A stretch of 60,281 nt of DNA. It comes from an uncultured Acidimicrobiaceae bacterium. GTDB taxonomy: Bacteria; Actinomycetota; Acidimicrobiia; Acidimicrobiales; RAAP-2. The notes under the pieces are model-generated. The model was not told the DNA's origin. It saw only the letters and a program-made list of their open reading frames with translations, and did not search any database. This document shows, one piece after another, positions 8,660 through 16,587 of the stretch (its first letter is position 1; each line of letters begins with the position of its first letter). The position numbers and the translations under genes are program-made. Where the stretch lies: the NCBI GenBank assembly GCA_903894295.1, contig CAITPI010000121.1, positions 1 to 60,281 on the forward strand, read 5' to 3'.

Positions 8660-9541
8660 ATGAGTTCGCCGAACGTGTCCCGGAACATCGCGGTTGGCTG
8701 GCCGGAACGCCGGATCATGGCCTACGCCCATCAGGGTGGGGCGTGGGAAGGGCCCTCGTCCACCTTGTTCGCCATCAGACAGGCCATTGAAGCCGGTGCT
8801 TCCGCCATCGAGCTCGACGTTCACGCCACCGCCGATGGCGAACTCGTGGTCAGCCACGATGCGACGGTTGACCGCACCACCAACGGGCAAGGGACCATTG
8901 CCACCATGCGCTGGGATGACGTTCGCCAGTTGGACAACGCCTACTGGTGGGCCCCGGGGGCCGACGTATCACCGGGCCTCGCCCCGGACGCCTATCCCTA
9001 TCGGGGCATGGCGCCCAAGGACCGCGACTTCCGGGTGGCGCGGCTGGAGGAAGTTCTCCAGGAGTTCCCGGGAGTGATCCTGAATCTGGACATCAAACAG
9101 ACGGCACCGGCCGTACCTTCCTACGAGGAACCCCTGGCGGAGTTGTTGAGGAAGTACGACCGGGTTGAGGACGTGATCGTGGCGTCATTTCTGGACCTCG
9201 CCACCGAACGGTTCCATGCGCTGGCTCCGGAGATCCCGACGGCGGCCGGCACGTTGGCGGTGGCCGACTTCTACCGGGCGGTTCGGGACGGACAGGTCCC
9301 CCCAAAGACCAGCCATGTGGCACTGCAGGTCCCGGTCAGCTTCGGCGACACGGTGCTCGTCGACGCCAGGTTCGTCGAAGTCGCCCACGAGTGCGGGTTG
9401 GCCGTGCACGTCTGGACCATCGAAGAAGAAACCGAGATGGCTGAACTCTGCGAACTTGGAGTGGACGGCATCATCACGGACCGTCCCGGTGTCCTTGTTT
9501 CCCTGCTCAGGCGGCGAGGACAGCTGTGGCCGGAGGCCTGA
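8660..9541 (+). CDS. Glycerophosphodiester phosphodiesterase family protein
   Basis: The 293-residue TIM-barrel protein has AHQGGAWEGPSSTLFAI at its start, then AIELDVHATADGELVVSHD, where ELDV and HD supply metal ligands and the general acid. It ends with VHVWTIEEETEMAELCELGVDGIITDRP, the typical last barrel strands. The family hydrolyses glycerophosphodiesters to glycerol-3-phosphate and an alcohol. The usual HRG...PENT opening reads HQGG...PSST here; I recall this variant from actinobacterial members, but the shift of a metal ligand leaves the exact substrate open. No signal peptide is visible, so it should be cytoplasmic. A TACCTT box 6 bases before ATG 8660 implies a leaderless mRNA. Confidence 0.86.
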   Translation: MSSPNVSRNIAVGWPERRIMAYAHQGGAWEGPSSTLFAIRQAIEAGASAIELDVHATADGELVVSHDATVDRTTNGQGTIATMRWDDVRQLDNAYWWAPGADVSPGLAPDAYPYRGMAPKDRDFRVARLEEVLQEFPGVILNLDIKQTAPAVPSYEEPLAELLRKYDRVEDVIVASFLDLATERFHALAPEIPTAAGTLAVADFYRAVRDGQVPPKTSHVALQVPVSFGDTVLVDARFVEVAHECGLAVHVWTIEEETEMAELCELGVDGIITDRPGVLVSLLRRRGQLWPEA

Positions 9542-9574
9542 GCGCCCGGACCCCTTCAATCGGGGGACGTGGGA

Positions 9575-9658
9575 CTAGCCGCGTCCGCAGTTCGGCTTCT
9601 TGCCGTGGTTGGCCTTCTTCTTGGCCCGGAGCTTGCGTTTGTTGGTTCGTTTCGACAC
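9575..9658 (-). CDS. 50S ribosomal protein bL37 (27 residues)
   Basis: This tiny gene starts at GTG 9658 and stops at 9577-9575. It encodes 27 residues, beginning MSKRTNKRKLRAKKK and continuing ANHGKKPNCGRG. The basic run followed by ANHGK(K/R)PN is the hallmark of bL37, the roughly 24-residue protein first seen in mycobacterial 50S structures, where it sits buried in 23S rRNA. The match is from memory of the family, not from a search. TAGGGT (minus strand, 9673-9668) lies 9 bases upstream of the start, so the mRNA would have almost no leader. The gene stands alone between the phosphodiesterase and DUF192 genes. The cysteine near the end is unusual for the family. Confidence 0.78.
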   Translation of the reverse strand: MSKRTNKRKLRAKKKANHGKKPNCGRG

Positions 9659-9710
9659 AGTTTGGAAACCCTAGTCGCGTGCGGCCGTCCGAAGCCAACC
9701 GGAGCGTCCG

Positions 9711-10049
9711 GTGACCTGGCTGGTCCGGGGTGACGATGTGCTGGCTACCGCCGAGGTTGCCACCACGTTCTCGCAGCGGGCCACCGGCCTCATCGGCCGA
9801 AAGGAGTACCCGGGAGCCATGGTGCTTCCCCGGACCCGCTCCGTGCACACCGGTGGCGTCCGGATGTCCCTTGACATTGCCCTGTGCGCCGAGTTGGACG
9901 ACGGAGTGCTTCTCGTCCGTAAGGTGCTGACGATGAAACCCTGGCGTCTGAGTTGGCCCCGCAAAGGCTGTCGGTTGGTGATCGAGGCCCAGTCGGGTTC
10001 GTTCCAGCGATGGGGCCTGGCTGTCGGCGACCGACTGGAAGTGCGGTGA
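9711..10049 (+). CDS. DUF192 family protein
   Basis: The 112-residue protein matches the DUF192 pattern: an early strand, RATGLIGRKEYPGAMVLPRTRSVHT around residues 23-45, then GGVRMSLDIALC and KVLTMKPWRLSWP. The family is a small beta-barrel of unknown biochemical function; here it is cytoplasmic, without a signal peptide. The start is GTG 9711, with GGAG six bases upstream inside ACCGGAGCGTCCG. Its TGA overlaps the GTG of rsmI (GTGA, 4 bases), so the two are translationally coupled. That coupling gives no clear functional hint. Confidence 0.8.
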   Translation: MTWLVRGDDVLATAEVATTFSQRATGLIGRKEYPGAMVLPRTRSVHTGGVRMSLDIALCAELDDGVLLVRKVLTMKPWRLSWPRKGCRLVIEAQSGSFQRWGLAVGDRLEVR

Positions 10050-10945
10050 CAGAAGCACCACAAGGAACGTTGGTGCTGGTCGGCACCCCGATCGGCAACC
10101 TCGGCGACCTTTCGCCTCGGGCGGCCGAGGTTCTGGGCCGGGCCGACGTCGTCTACTGCGAAGACACCCGCCACTCGCGGAAACTCTTCAGCCATCTCGG
10201 GCTGACCGGTGTCGACCTCCGCTCACTCCACGAACACAACGAGGAGTCCCGGACCGAAGAGGTGCTCCTGGCGCTGTCCGCCGGCCGCACCGTGGCGGTC
10301 ATCAGCGACGCCGGCATGCCGGGTATCTCCGATCCGGGTGGTCGACTGGTGGCGGCCCTGGTCCAGCGGGATCCCTCGATACCGATCTCGGTGGTACCGG
10401 GTCCTTCCGCCGGAGTCGCGGCGCTCGTGGTGAGCGGTCTGGCGACAGACAGGTTCCTGTTCGAAGGGTTTCTCCCCCGAAGCGGCAAGGAACGGCGAAT
10501 GCGCCTGTCCGCCCTGGCGGTCCGGGAGGAGACCACGGTGATCTTCGAATCTCCCCTCCGGGTCGCCGCCACCCTCCGCGATCTTCTGGAGGTCTGTGGA
10601 GGTTCCCGACAACTGGCCGTTGTCCGGGAGATCACCAAGATCCATGAAGAGGTCTGGCGGGGCGACGTGGACGGCGCGCTCCAATGGGTGGGCGATCGCC
10701 CCCTGCGGGGCGAAGTGGTCCTGGTCGTCTCCGGTCTGCCGGAAGGATCGGGAAGCCCGGTGGTTGACGACGCCACGTTGTTGGCCGAACTGGCCGGCCG
10801 ACTCTCCGCCGGTGAACGCACCCGGGGCGTGGTCGAAGAAGTCGCCGGTCTCTTCGGGGTCCCGCGTCGCCGGGTTTACGATCTGGCCCTTGTCTGGCGG
10901 GAGCAGTCCGGGACCGGGCAGAGGGGTGTCATGCGGGAACAATGA
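10046..10945 (+). CDS. rsmI: 16S rRNA (cytidine1402-2'-O)-methyltransferase RsmI
   Basis: The 299-residue protein is a tetrapyrrole-methylase-fold enzyme with the RsmI landmarks LVLVGTPIGNLGDLSPRA at the N terminus, YCEDTRHSRKLFSHLGL, and VISDAGMPGISDPGG, the SAM-side loop. It 2'-O-methylates C1402 in the decoding centre of 16S rRNA. The start at GTG 10046 is fixed by the 4-base overlap with the DUF192 stop and because family homology begins right after it; a longer frame upstream has no family character. The C-terminal extension after about residue 240 ends in a helical domain typical of RsmI. Confidence 0.94.
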   Translation: MTEAPQGTLVLVGTPIGNLGDLSPRAAEVLGRADVVYCEDTRHSRKLFSHLGLTGVDLRSLHEHNEESRTEEVLLALSAGRTVAVISDAGMPGISDPGGRLVAALVQRDPSIPISVVPGPSAGVAALVVSGLATDRFLFEGFLPRSGKERRMRLSALAVREETTVIFESPLRVAATLRDLLEVCGGSRQLAVVREITKIHEEVWRGDVDGALQWVGDRPLRGEVVLVVSGLPEGSGSPVVDDATLLAELAGRLSAGERTRGVVEEVAGLFGVPRRRVYDLALVWREQSGTGQRGVMREQ

Positions 10946-11042
10946 AGGCCCCGGTGGTGTTGATCTGACTGTCGACCGGAGCGAAATGGGCGAAGGTTGA
11001 GACAAGTGTTGAGCAAGAGAACGAAACAGGAAAGGAACCCAC

Positions 11043-11591
11043 ATGTTTGGGCGTACGAGAACAGAGTTGGATGACACGCAGGCGCCGCCGGTCGAACCGG
11101 AGGAGGTGCCTGAAGGATTGGACCGGGCGGCGTTTGCCGCCGGATGTTTCTGGGGAGTGGAGGACTTCTTCCTCAAGGTCCCGGGAGTGGTGGATGCCGT
11201 TTCGGGCTACGAAGGCGGATCCACGATCCGACCGACCTACGGCCAGGTCTGTTCGGGCAGTACCGGCCATGCGGAAGCCGTGCTGGTGACGTTCGATCCC
11301 TCGATCGTCTCGTTCGAGAAGCTGCTGGCCGAGTTCTGGCGGCACCACGACCCGACGACCCCGAACCGTCAGGGGCCCGATGTCGGTACCCAGTACCGTT
11401 CGGCGGTCTTTGTGCGGAATCAGGAGCAGGAAGATGCCGCCCGGGCCTCGCTCGAGGAGTACCAGGTGAGGTTCTCCCGTCCCATCGTCACCGAGATCTC
11501 CCGGGCGACGACCTTCTGGCCGGCCGAGGCCTACCACCAGCGTTACGTCGAACGCACGGGTCGGCTGGGCTGCCACGTCCCCAACTGGTAG
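11043..11591 (+). CDS. msrA: Peptide-methionine (S)-S-oxide reductase MsrA
   Basis: The 182-residue protein contains FAAGCFWGVEDFF at about residues 35-47, where the cysteine of GCFWG is the catalytic nucleophile. It is followed by GYEGG, TGHAEAVLVTFDP, FWRHHDPTTPNRQGPDVGTQYRS and the C-terminal YHQRYVER, all family landmarks. It reduces methionine-S-sulfoxide in proteins with thioredoxin. No resolving cysteines are evident beyond one near the end (LGCHVPNW), which may serve. ATG 11043 has AGGAAAGGAACCCAC upstream, a good binding site. It follows rsmI by 97 bases and probably has its own promoter. Confidence 0.95.
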   Translation: MFGRTRTELDDTQAPPVEPEEVPEGLDRAAFAAGCFWGVEDFFLKVPGVVDAVSGYEGGSTIRPTYGQVCSGSTGHAEAVLVTFDPSIVSFEKLLAEFWRHHDPTTPNRQGPDVGTQYRSAVFVRNQEQEDAARASLEEYQVRFSRPIVTEISRATTFWPAEAYHQRYVERTGRLGCHVPNW

Positions 11592-12128
11592 TCATTGCCG
11601 GTCCCGGCCGAGCAGGCACCGGCGCACCTTCGGGTCGCGCACCGGGGGAGTTGAGTGAAACCTCCGTCCATGGGGGTGGATGACGGGCCGGGTGCCATCG
11701 GGGCCCTGGATCACCCGCCATGTGCCCTCATGGACCCTCCGGTGATGGCGCGCACCCAAGAGGGCCGGATTGAGGTGATCCGTGGGACCGCCTTCCGGCA
11801 CAACCCGGAGATCGACCGAGGGGAACCGGCCGCTGCCGAAGCTTGCTTCGGACGGTGGAGTGGCGGCTACCGCCAGATGGGGGGATGTCCCGCGTCGTGC
11901 TGCCCTCGGCCCAAGAATCCAGATCCCCATCGTGATCCGGCCCGGCCCGGCCGTCGAGCTTCATTCGGCCAACATCACCAAAACATTGGGATTGGCCATG
12001 AAAAGCATTGAAATCCGGACACGCTCGGTGGCGGTAGCCCGGCCACGCCTCGAGTGCCGACGGATGCCTTGGGCCGCCGTCGTCCCCAGACACCGGTGGG
12101 ACGGACGGGCACCACTACGCTTGGAGTC
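11592..12128. other. Long intergenic region before metG with AT-rich hairpin
   Basis: I see no gene in these 537 bases; open frames crossing it lack coding character and run out of frame into metG. Around 11960-12020 the composition drops noticeably in GC. There GGCCAA (11967-11972) pairs with TTGGCC (11992-11997), and CCAA (11978-11981) pairs inside with TTGG (11986-11989) around an AACA loop. The metG promoter box is at its right end. Confidence 0.5.
12116..12121 (+). promoter_or_regulatory. metG -10 box TACGCT, leaderless
   Basis: TACGCT ends 7 bases before GTG 12129, so transcription should begin at the start codon itself. There is only GGAG three bases before the GTG, too close to act as a ribosome binding site. 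Confidence 0.55.
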
Positions 12129-13655
12129 GTGGCCCGTTTCTACATCACGACACCGATCTACTACGTAAAGGATGCTCCGCACGTCGGGCATGCCTACACC
12201 ACCGTCAACGCCGACGCCCTGGCGAGATGGCACCGTCTGGTCGGTGACGAGGTCCTGTTCCTGACCGGCACGGACGAACACGGCCTGAAGGTGGCTCGTG
12301 CCGCCGAAGAGCAGGGTTTGACTCCTCTGGAGTGGACCAACGGCATGGCGCCGCGCTTTCAGGACGCATGGGCGGCGTTGGACATCAGCAACGACGACTT
12401 CATCCGGACCACCGAGGAACGCCACCGCAAGGCCGTCCAGGCCATGTTGGGCAAGATCCATGACAACGGCTTCATCTACGCCGCTCCCTACGAAGGGTTC
12501 TACTGCGTGGGGTGCGAGAGGTACTACGCCGAAGACGAACTGCTCGACGGTGGACTCTGCCCGGACCACGGCAAGCCGGTGGAGCTGATGTCCGAGGAGA
12601 ACTACTTCTTCCGTCTGAGCGCGTTCCAGGACCGCCTCATCGACTGGTACGAGCAACAGCCGGAAGCGGTCCTGCCGGCTTCGAAGCGGAACGAAGCGTT
12701 GAGCTTCATCAAGGGTGGCCTCCACGACATCTCCATCACCCGAACCTCCATCTCCTGGGGTATCGAGGTGCCGTGGGATCCGAAGCACGTCTTCTACGTC
12801 TGGTATGACGCCCTGATCAACTACCTCACGGCCATCGGGTATGGATCGGACGATCCGGCCGAGCAGCAGCGTTTTGCCGACTGGTGGCCGGCGGTCCACC
12901 ACCTGATCGGCAAGGAGATCATCCGCTTCCACTGCGTGTGGTGGCCTGCGATGTGCATGGCGGCCGGTCTGGAGCCGCCCGCCCACATCCAGGTGCACGG
13001 TTGGCTGTTGTTGGGTGGCGCAAAGATGTCGAACTCCAGTGTCGACCGGATCACCCCGTCCGACCTCATCGACGAGTATGGCGTTGACCCGATTCGGTAC
13101 CACCTGCTGAGGGATACTCCGTTGGGCACTGACGGAGAGTTCTCCGCCGAAGGAATCGTCGCCCGCTACAACAGCGATCTCGCCAACAACCTGGGGAACC
13201 TGCTTTCCCGGGTGGCGACCGTCGTGGGTTCCAAGTGCGACGGCATCGGTCCGGCACCCGAGACGACGAGCCGGTTGGCCGGCGTGGCGACCGAGGTGCT
13301 CGCCGAAGCCAGCGCCGCCTGGAACGCGGGCCAGCCCCAACAGGCACTCGAGGCAACCTGGCGGCTGGTTCGCGAGACCAATGCCGAGCTGGAGACGGTG
13401 GAACCCTGGAAGGCCGATCCCGGACCCCAGGTTGATGCGGTGCTGGGCAGCGCGCTCGAGGTCCTGCGCATCGTGGCCATACTGATCGTGCCGGCCATGC
13501 CGGGCACGGCGCGGGAGATCTGGCGCCGGATCGGCTTGGAGGGACTTCCCGAGGACCAGCGGTTGCCGGATTCGGCCCGCTGGGGCGGCTATCCGGCTGG
13601 ACGTCCGGTCGAGAAGGCACCGCCGTTGTTTCCCCGACGAAAGGTGCAGGCCTGA
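12129..13655 (+). CDS. metG: Methionyl-tRNA synthetase
   Basis: The 508-residue class I synthetase has the HIGH-type motif DAPHVGHAYTT near residue 20. A CVGC...CPDH metal knuckle follows in FYCVGCERYYAEDELLDG, and the KMSKS-type loop reads GGAKMSNSSVDRITP. It charges tRNA-Met and initiator tRNA. It lacks a C-terminal tRNA-binding (EMAP-like) domain, as in many actinobacterial MetRS. GTG 12129 is chosen because family homology (ARFYITTPIYYVK) starts there and TACGCT sits 7 bases upstream; the frame extends 25 codons further back without homology. tatD follows after 4 bases, starting the metG-tatD-rsmA-ispE block. Confidence 0.95.
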   Translation: MARFYITTPIYYVKDAPHVGHAYTTVNADALARWHRLVGDEVLFLTGTDEHGLKVARAAEEQGLTPLEWTNGMAPRFQDAWAALDISNDDFIRTTEERHRKAVQAMLGKIHDNGFIYAAPYEGFYCVGCERYYAEDELLDGGLCPDHGKPVELMSEENYFFRLSAFQDRLIDWYEQQPEAVLPASKRNEALSFIKGGLHDISITRTSISWGIEVPWDPKHVFYVWYDALINYLTAIGYGSDDPAEQQRFADWWPAVHHLIGKEIIRFHCVWWPAMCMAAGLEPPAHIQVHGWLLLGGAKMSNSSVDRITPSDLIDEYGVDPIRYHLLRDTPLGTDGEFSAEGIVARYNSDLANNLGNLLSRVATVVGSKCDGIGPAPETTSRLAGVATEVLAEASAAWNAGQPQQALEATWRLVRETNAELETVEPWKADPGPQVDAVLGSALEVLRIVAILIVPAMPGTAREIWRRIGLEGLPEDQRLPDSARWGGYPAGRPVEKAPPLFPRRKVQA

Positions 13656-13659
13656 CGCC

Positions 13660-14571
13660 ATGGGTGTCGACGTCGAACGCTCAGCAACCCCGGGTTCGGG
13701 GGCAGGGGATCACGGACTGTGGATTGACTCCCACTGTCACCTTCAGGACGAGTACCTGACCGACGATCCGGCCCACCCCAAGACCGCAGAAGCCGGCCCT
13801 CGGCGGACCCGTGGGCATCAGGACCTGGTGGCCGAAGCGGTCACCCGGGCCGCGGCCGAAGGTGTCATCGGGATGGTCTGCGTGGGAACGGGGGCGGTAT
13901 CCTCCGCCCAGGCCGTCGAGTTGGCCCGGTCCATGAATCAAGCCGGTTCGCCGGCCCGGGAGTCGGGTGTCGGGATGTGGGCCACGGTCGGACTTCATCC
14001 CCATGACGCATCGGACGGGGTCGATTCGCTGGAAGCGGTCCTGGCCGACGCCGGTCACGACGCCTTCCTGGTCGGGATCGGCGAATGCGGTCTGGATTAC
14101 CACTACGAACACTCGCCACGTGATGCCCAGCGTCAGGCCTTCGCCCAACAGATCTCGCTGGCCAAGGAACTTGACCTGGCCCTTGTCATCCATACCCGGG
14201 CCGCCTGGGATGACACGTTCGATGTTCTGGAGGGTGAAGGAATGCCGGAACGGACGATCATCCACTGCTTCACCGGAGGACCGAGAGAAGCTCGCCGGTG
14301 CCTGGATCTGGGCGCGGTGCTTTCGTTCAGCGGGGTCATCACGTTCAAGAATGCCGACGACATCCGCGAGGCGGCAGCCCTTTGCCCTCTCGACCGTTTG
14401 TTGGTCGAGACCGATGCGCCCTTCCTGACTCCGGTTCCGTTCCGGGGGACGCCGAACGAACCGGCCAGAGTTCCCCTCGTGGGGCAGGCGGTGGCCGCGG
14501 CCAAGCAACTCGACCCCGAAGATGTCGCCCGGGCCGCGACGGCAAATACCCGGGCTGCGTTCCGGATTTGA
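13660..14571 (+). CDS. tatD: TatD family metal-dependent DNase
   Basis: The 303-residue protein begins its barrel with WIDSHCHLQ (the HxH metal site), then GIGECGLDYHYEHSPRDAQRQAF, LVIHTRAAWDDTF, IIHCFTGG and LLVETDAPFLTP, covering all conserved TatD metal ligands. It is a 3'-5' exonuclease/AP-like hydrolase active on DNA. Compared with the usual 260 residues, the extra length comes from a loop at about residues 35-60 (DDPAHPKTAEAGPRRTRGHQ) and an N-terminal tail. ATG 13660 is 4 bases after the metG stop. The metG-tatD-rsmA order is widely conserved in actinobacteria. Confidence 0.93.
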   Translation: MGVDVERSATPGSGAGDHGLWIDSHCHLQDEYLTDDPAHPKTAEAGPRRTRGHQDLVAEAVTRAAAEGVIGMVCVGTGAVSSAQAVELARSMNQAGSPARESGVGMWATVGLHPHDASDGVDSLEAVLADAGHDAFLVGIGECGLDYHYEHSPRDAQRQAFAQQISLAKELDLALVIHTRAAWDDTFDVLEGEGMPERTIIHCFTGGPREARRCLDLGAVLSFSGVITFKNADDIREAAALCPLDRLLVETDAPFLTPVPFRGTPNEPARVPLVGQAVAAAKQLDPEDVARAATANTRAAFRI

Positions 14572-14623
14572 GTGGTTACCGAGGCCCTCTGGATGGTTCA
14601 CCGGTGGTCGTGAGTCAGGCGAC

Positions 14624-15481
14624 GTGACCTACGGACGTTCCGAGATCCAGGCGCTCCTTGATGCCAACGGACTGCACCCGAGCCGCGCCCTCGGTCAGAA
14701 CTTCGTGGCGGACGGAAATACGGTCCGGCGAATCGTCCGACTGGCCGAGGTGGCAGCAGGCGACCGGGTGGTGGAGATCGGGGCGGGGCTGGGCTCGTTG
14801 ACGTTGGCGCTCGCTGATGCCGGCTGTCTCGTGACGGCCGTGGAGATCGACCGCTACGTGGTGCCGGTGCTGAGGGAGCAGGTTGAACCCCGGGGCGTCG
14901 TGGTGGTGGAGGCCGACGCGCTGAAGGTGAACTGGGCGGAGATCCTTGACGGTTCACCCTGGACGCTCGTGGCCAACCTGCCCTACAACGTGGCGGTCCC
15001 ACTGGTGATCAGGGTGTTGGAGGAAGCCCCCATGGTTGATGACCTGCTGGTCATGGTCCAGCGGGAGGTCGGGGAGCGGCTGGCCGCCCGGGTCGGAGAT
15101 TCCTCTTACGGTGCGGTGTCGGTAAAGGTGGCCTATTGGGCCACGGCGTCGGTGGTGGGGCGGGTCTCGGCGCAGGTGTTTGTACCCCGGCCCAATGTCG
15201 AGTCGGTGCTGGTTCGTCTTGTCCGGCATCCGGGAGCAGTTCCCCGGCCCGGACCCGGCGACCCCGGCTACGACCGGCTGTTTGCGGTGGTCCGGGCGGG
15301 CTTTTCCCAACGTCGCAAGATGCTGCGCCGATCCCTCGAGGGAGTGGTCGATCCGGATGCGTTCCCCCGGGCCGGCGTACTTCCGACCTCCCGGGCGGAA
15401 GAGTTGGATCTGGACGAATGGGTTCAACTCGCCAACGCTCCCCACACCGAAAGCCCCGAGCCATCTGGAGGCGCAAGGTGA
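14624..15481 (+). CDS. rsmA: 16S rRNA dimethyladenosine transferase RsmA (KsgA)
   Basis: The 285-residue protein starts with RSEIQALLDANGLHPSRALGQNF, the KsgA N-terminal signature. It contains the SAM motif VVEIGAGLGSLTLAL near residue 48 and the catalytic NLPYN motif in VANLPYNVAVPL near residue 119. It dimethylates the adjacent adenosines 1518 and 1519 of 16S rRNA late in 30S assembly. GTG 14624 is used because homology begins immediately after it; the open frame reaches back to 14522 within tatD without homology. The stop overlaps the GTG of ispE by 4 bases, so the two are coupled. Confidence 0.94.
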   Translation: MTYGRSEIQALLDANGLHPSRALGQNFVADGNTVRRIVRLAEVAAGDRVVEIGAGLGSLTLALADAGCLVTAVEIDRYVVPVLREQVEPRGVVVVEADALKVNWAEILDGSPWTLVANLPYNVAVPLVIRVLEEAPMVDDLLVMVQREVGERLAARVGDSSYGAVSVKVAYWATASVVGRVSAQVFVPRPNVESVLVRLVRHPGAVPRPGPGDPGYDRLFAVVRAGFSQRRKMLRRSLEGVVDPDAFPRAGVLPTSRAEELDLDEWVQLANAPHTESPEPSGGAR

Positions 15482-16404
15482 CCACGTCATCCTCGGCCAG
15501 GTCGGATGAACCGGTTCGGCTGGTTGCGCCGGCGAAACTCACCCTTTCCCTCCGGGTGGTTGGCGTCCGGGATGACGGATACCACCTGCTGGACGCCGAG
15601 ATGGCTTCGCTGGATCTGGGCGACGTCCTGGAACTCTCACCGCGGGAGGATGGAACCCCATCTTCGGTCTCACTGGAGTGGGCCGACCTCGTCCACGGGG
15701 CGAGGGAAAGTGGGTCGGCCACTGGAACGGACAGTCGATACGAAGTGGCCAACGACGACAATCTGGTCACCAGGGCACTTCGGATCACTGGTCGTTCGGC
15801 CCACGTGCACGTGGTCAAACAGGTCCCGCCCGGCGCCGGACTGGGTGGTGGATCGTCGGATGCCGCAGCCATCCTGCGGTGGGCCGGGATCTCCAATCTC
15901 GACGAGGCAGCCGCCTTGGGGGCAGACGTTCCGTTCTGTCTGACCGGTCGTCAGGCCCGCGTCGGTGGAATCGGAGAAGTTCTCCGGCCGGTCACTCCAC
16001 GGCCCGAAGCCAGGGCGTTGACGTTGTTCATTCTGCCCTTCGGCATGTCAACGCCGGCCGTCTACCGGTCGTGGGACAAGTTGTCCGGTGGAAGCGGGGC
16101 GCCGGCCGGAGATTCGGGCGAACCGGTAAACCATCTCGAAGCGGCCGCTCTGGCCATCGAGCCGCGGCTCGGCCGGTGGCGGGACCGGATCGTCGAACTC
16201 ACCGGACTTGTGCCACGGTTGGCAGGCAGCGGGTCGACGTGGTTCGTTGAAGGAACGCCGGAGTCTCTCGGGTTCACCGATCGTTCGGTTCTGGCTCCAG
16301 ACGACGCAGGTGCTGCCCGTTGGGGCAACGAAAGCGTGGAGGCTGGGAACCCTGACGGACCGGCCGTGGTGGTTGGAGCGACAACGGTTCCCGGAGGGAC
16401 CTAG
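15478..16404 (+). CDS. ispE: 4-diphosphocytidyl-2-C-methyl-D-erythritol kinase IspE
   Basis: The 308-residue GHMP kinase has VRLVAPAKLTLSLRVVGVRDDGYH at its N terminus (catalytic lysine in PAKLTL), the ATP loop VPPGAGLGGGSSDAAAILR near residue 120 and the C-terminal glycine motif RLAGSGSTWF. It phosphorylates CDP-methylerythritol in the MEP pathway, so this organism makes isoprenoids by the non-mevalonate route. The start GTG 15478 overlaps the rsmA stop (GTGA) and has GGAGG 7 bases upstream. The internal segment around residues 60-80 (ESGSATGTDSRYE) is a lineage-specific insertion. It ends the metG-to-ispE block. Confidence 0.94.
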   Translation: MTTSSSARSDEPVRLVAPAKLTLSLRVVGVRDDGYHLLDAEMASLDLGDVLELSPREDGTPSSVSLEWADLVHGARESGSATGTDSRYEVANDDNLVTRALRITGRSAHVHVVKQVPPGAGLGGGSSDAAAILRWAGISNLDEAAALGADVPFCLTGRQARVGGIGEVLRPVTPRPEARALTLFILPFGMSTPAVYRSWDKLSGGSGAPAGDSGEPVNHLEAAALAIEPRLGRWRDRIVELTGLVPRLAGSGSTWFVEGTPESLGFTDRSVLAPDDAGAARWGNESVEAGNPDGPAVVVGATTVPGGT

Positions 16405-16426
16405 TCACGGCAAGGCGCAGGTTTCC

Positions 16427-16528
16427 CTACTTGCCAGCCGCCCGACGTTGCCAACGGGTGGCCTTCAGCATCTTCTTGTGCTTCTTCTTGCGCATGCGCT
16501 TACGGCGCTTCTTGATCAGGGATCCCAT
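16427..16528 (-). CDS. 30S ribosomal protein bS22 (AURKAIP1/COX24-type, 33 residues)
   Basis: This 33-residue gene starts at ATG 16528. It begins MGSLIKKRRKRMRKKKHKK and ends KATRWQRRAAGK. The MGS(V/L)IKKRRKRM opening and the KKKH core are the signature of bS22, the tiny basic protein of the actinobacterial 30S subunit, related to the COX24 domain of the mitoribosome. Every residue fits the family's size and charge. No Shine-Dalgarno sequence is seen in the mRNA sense. TAGGTT (minus strand, 16544-16539) is 10 bases before the ATG, and TAGAGT (16549-16544) overlaps it, so a very short leader is likely. The sensor-kinase gene ends 59 bases upstream on the same strand. Confidence 0.92.
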   Translation of the reverse strand: MGSLIKKRRKRMRKKKHKKMLKATRWQRRAAGK

Positions 16529-16587
16529 GTTGGAGGAAAACCTACTCTACGCAGGAGCAACGTGCCAGACGAACGACGGAGACGGCC

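Noticed and set aside
11782-12168. Open frame covering the spacer before metG
   Set aside because: It runs out of frame into the certain metG coding region, and its sequence looks like random high-GC translation.
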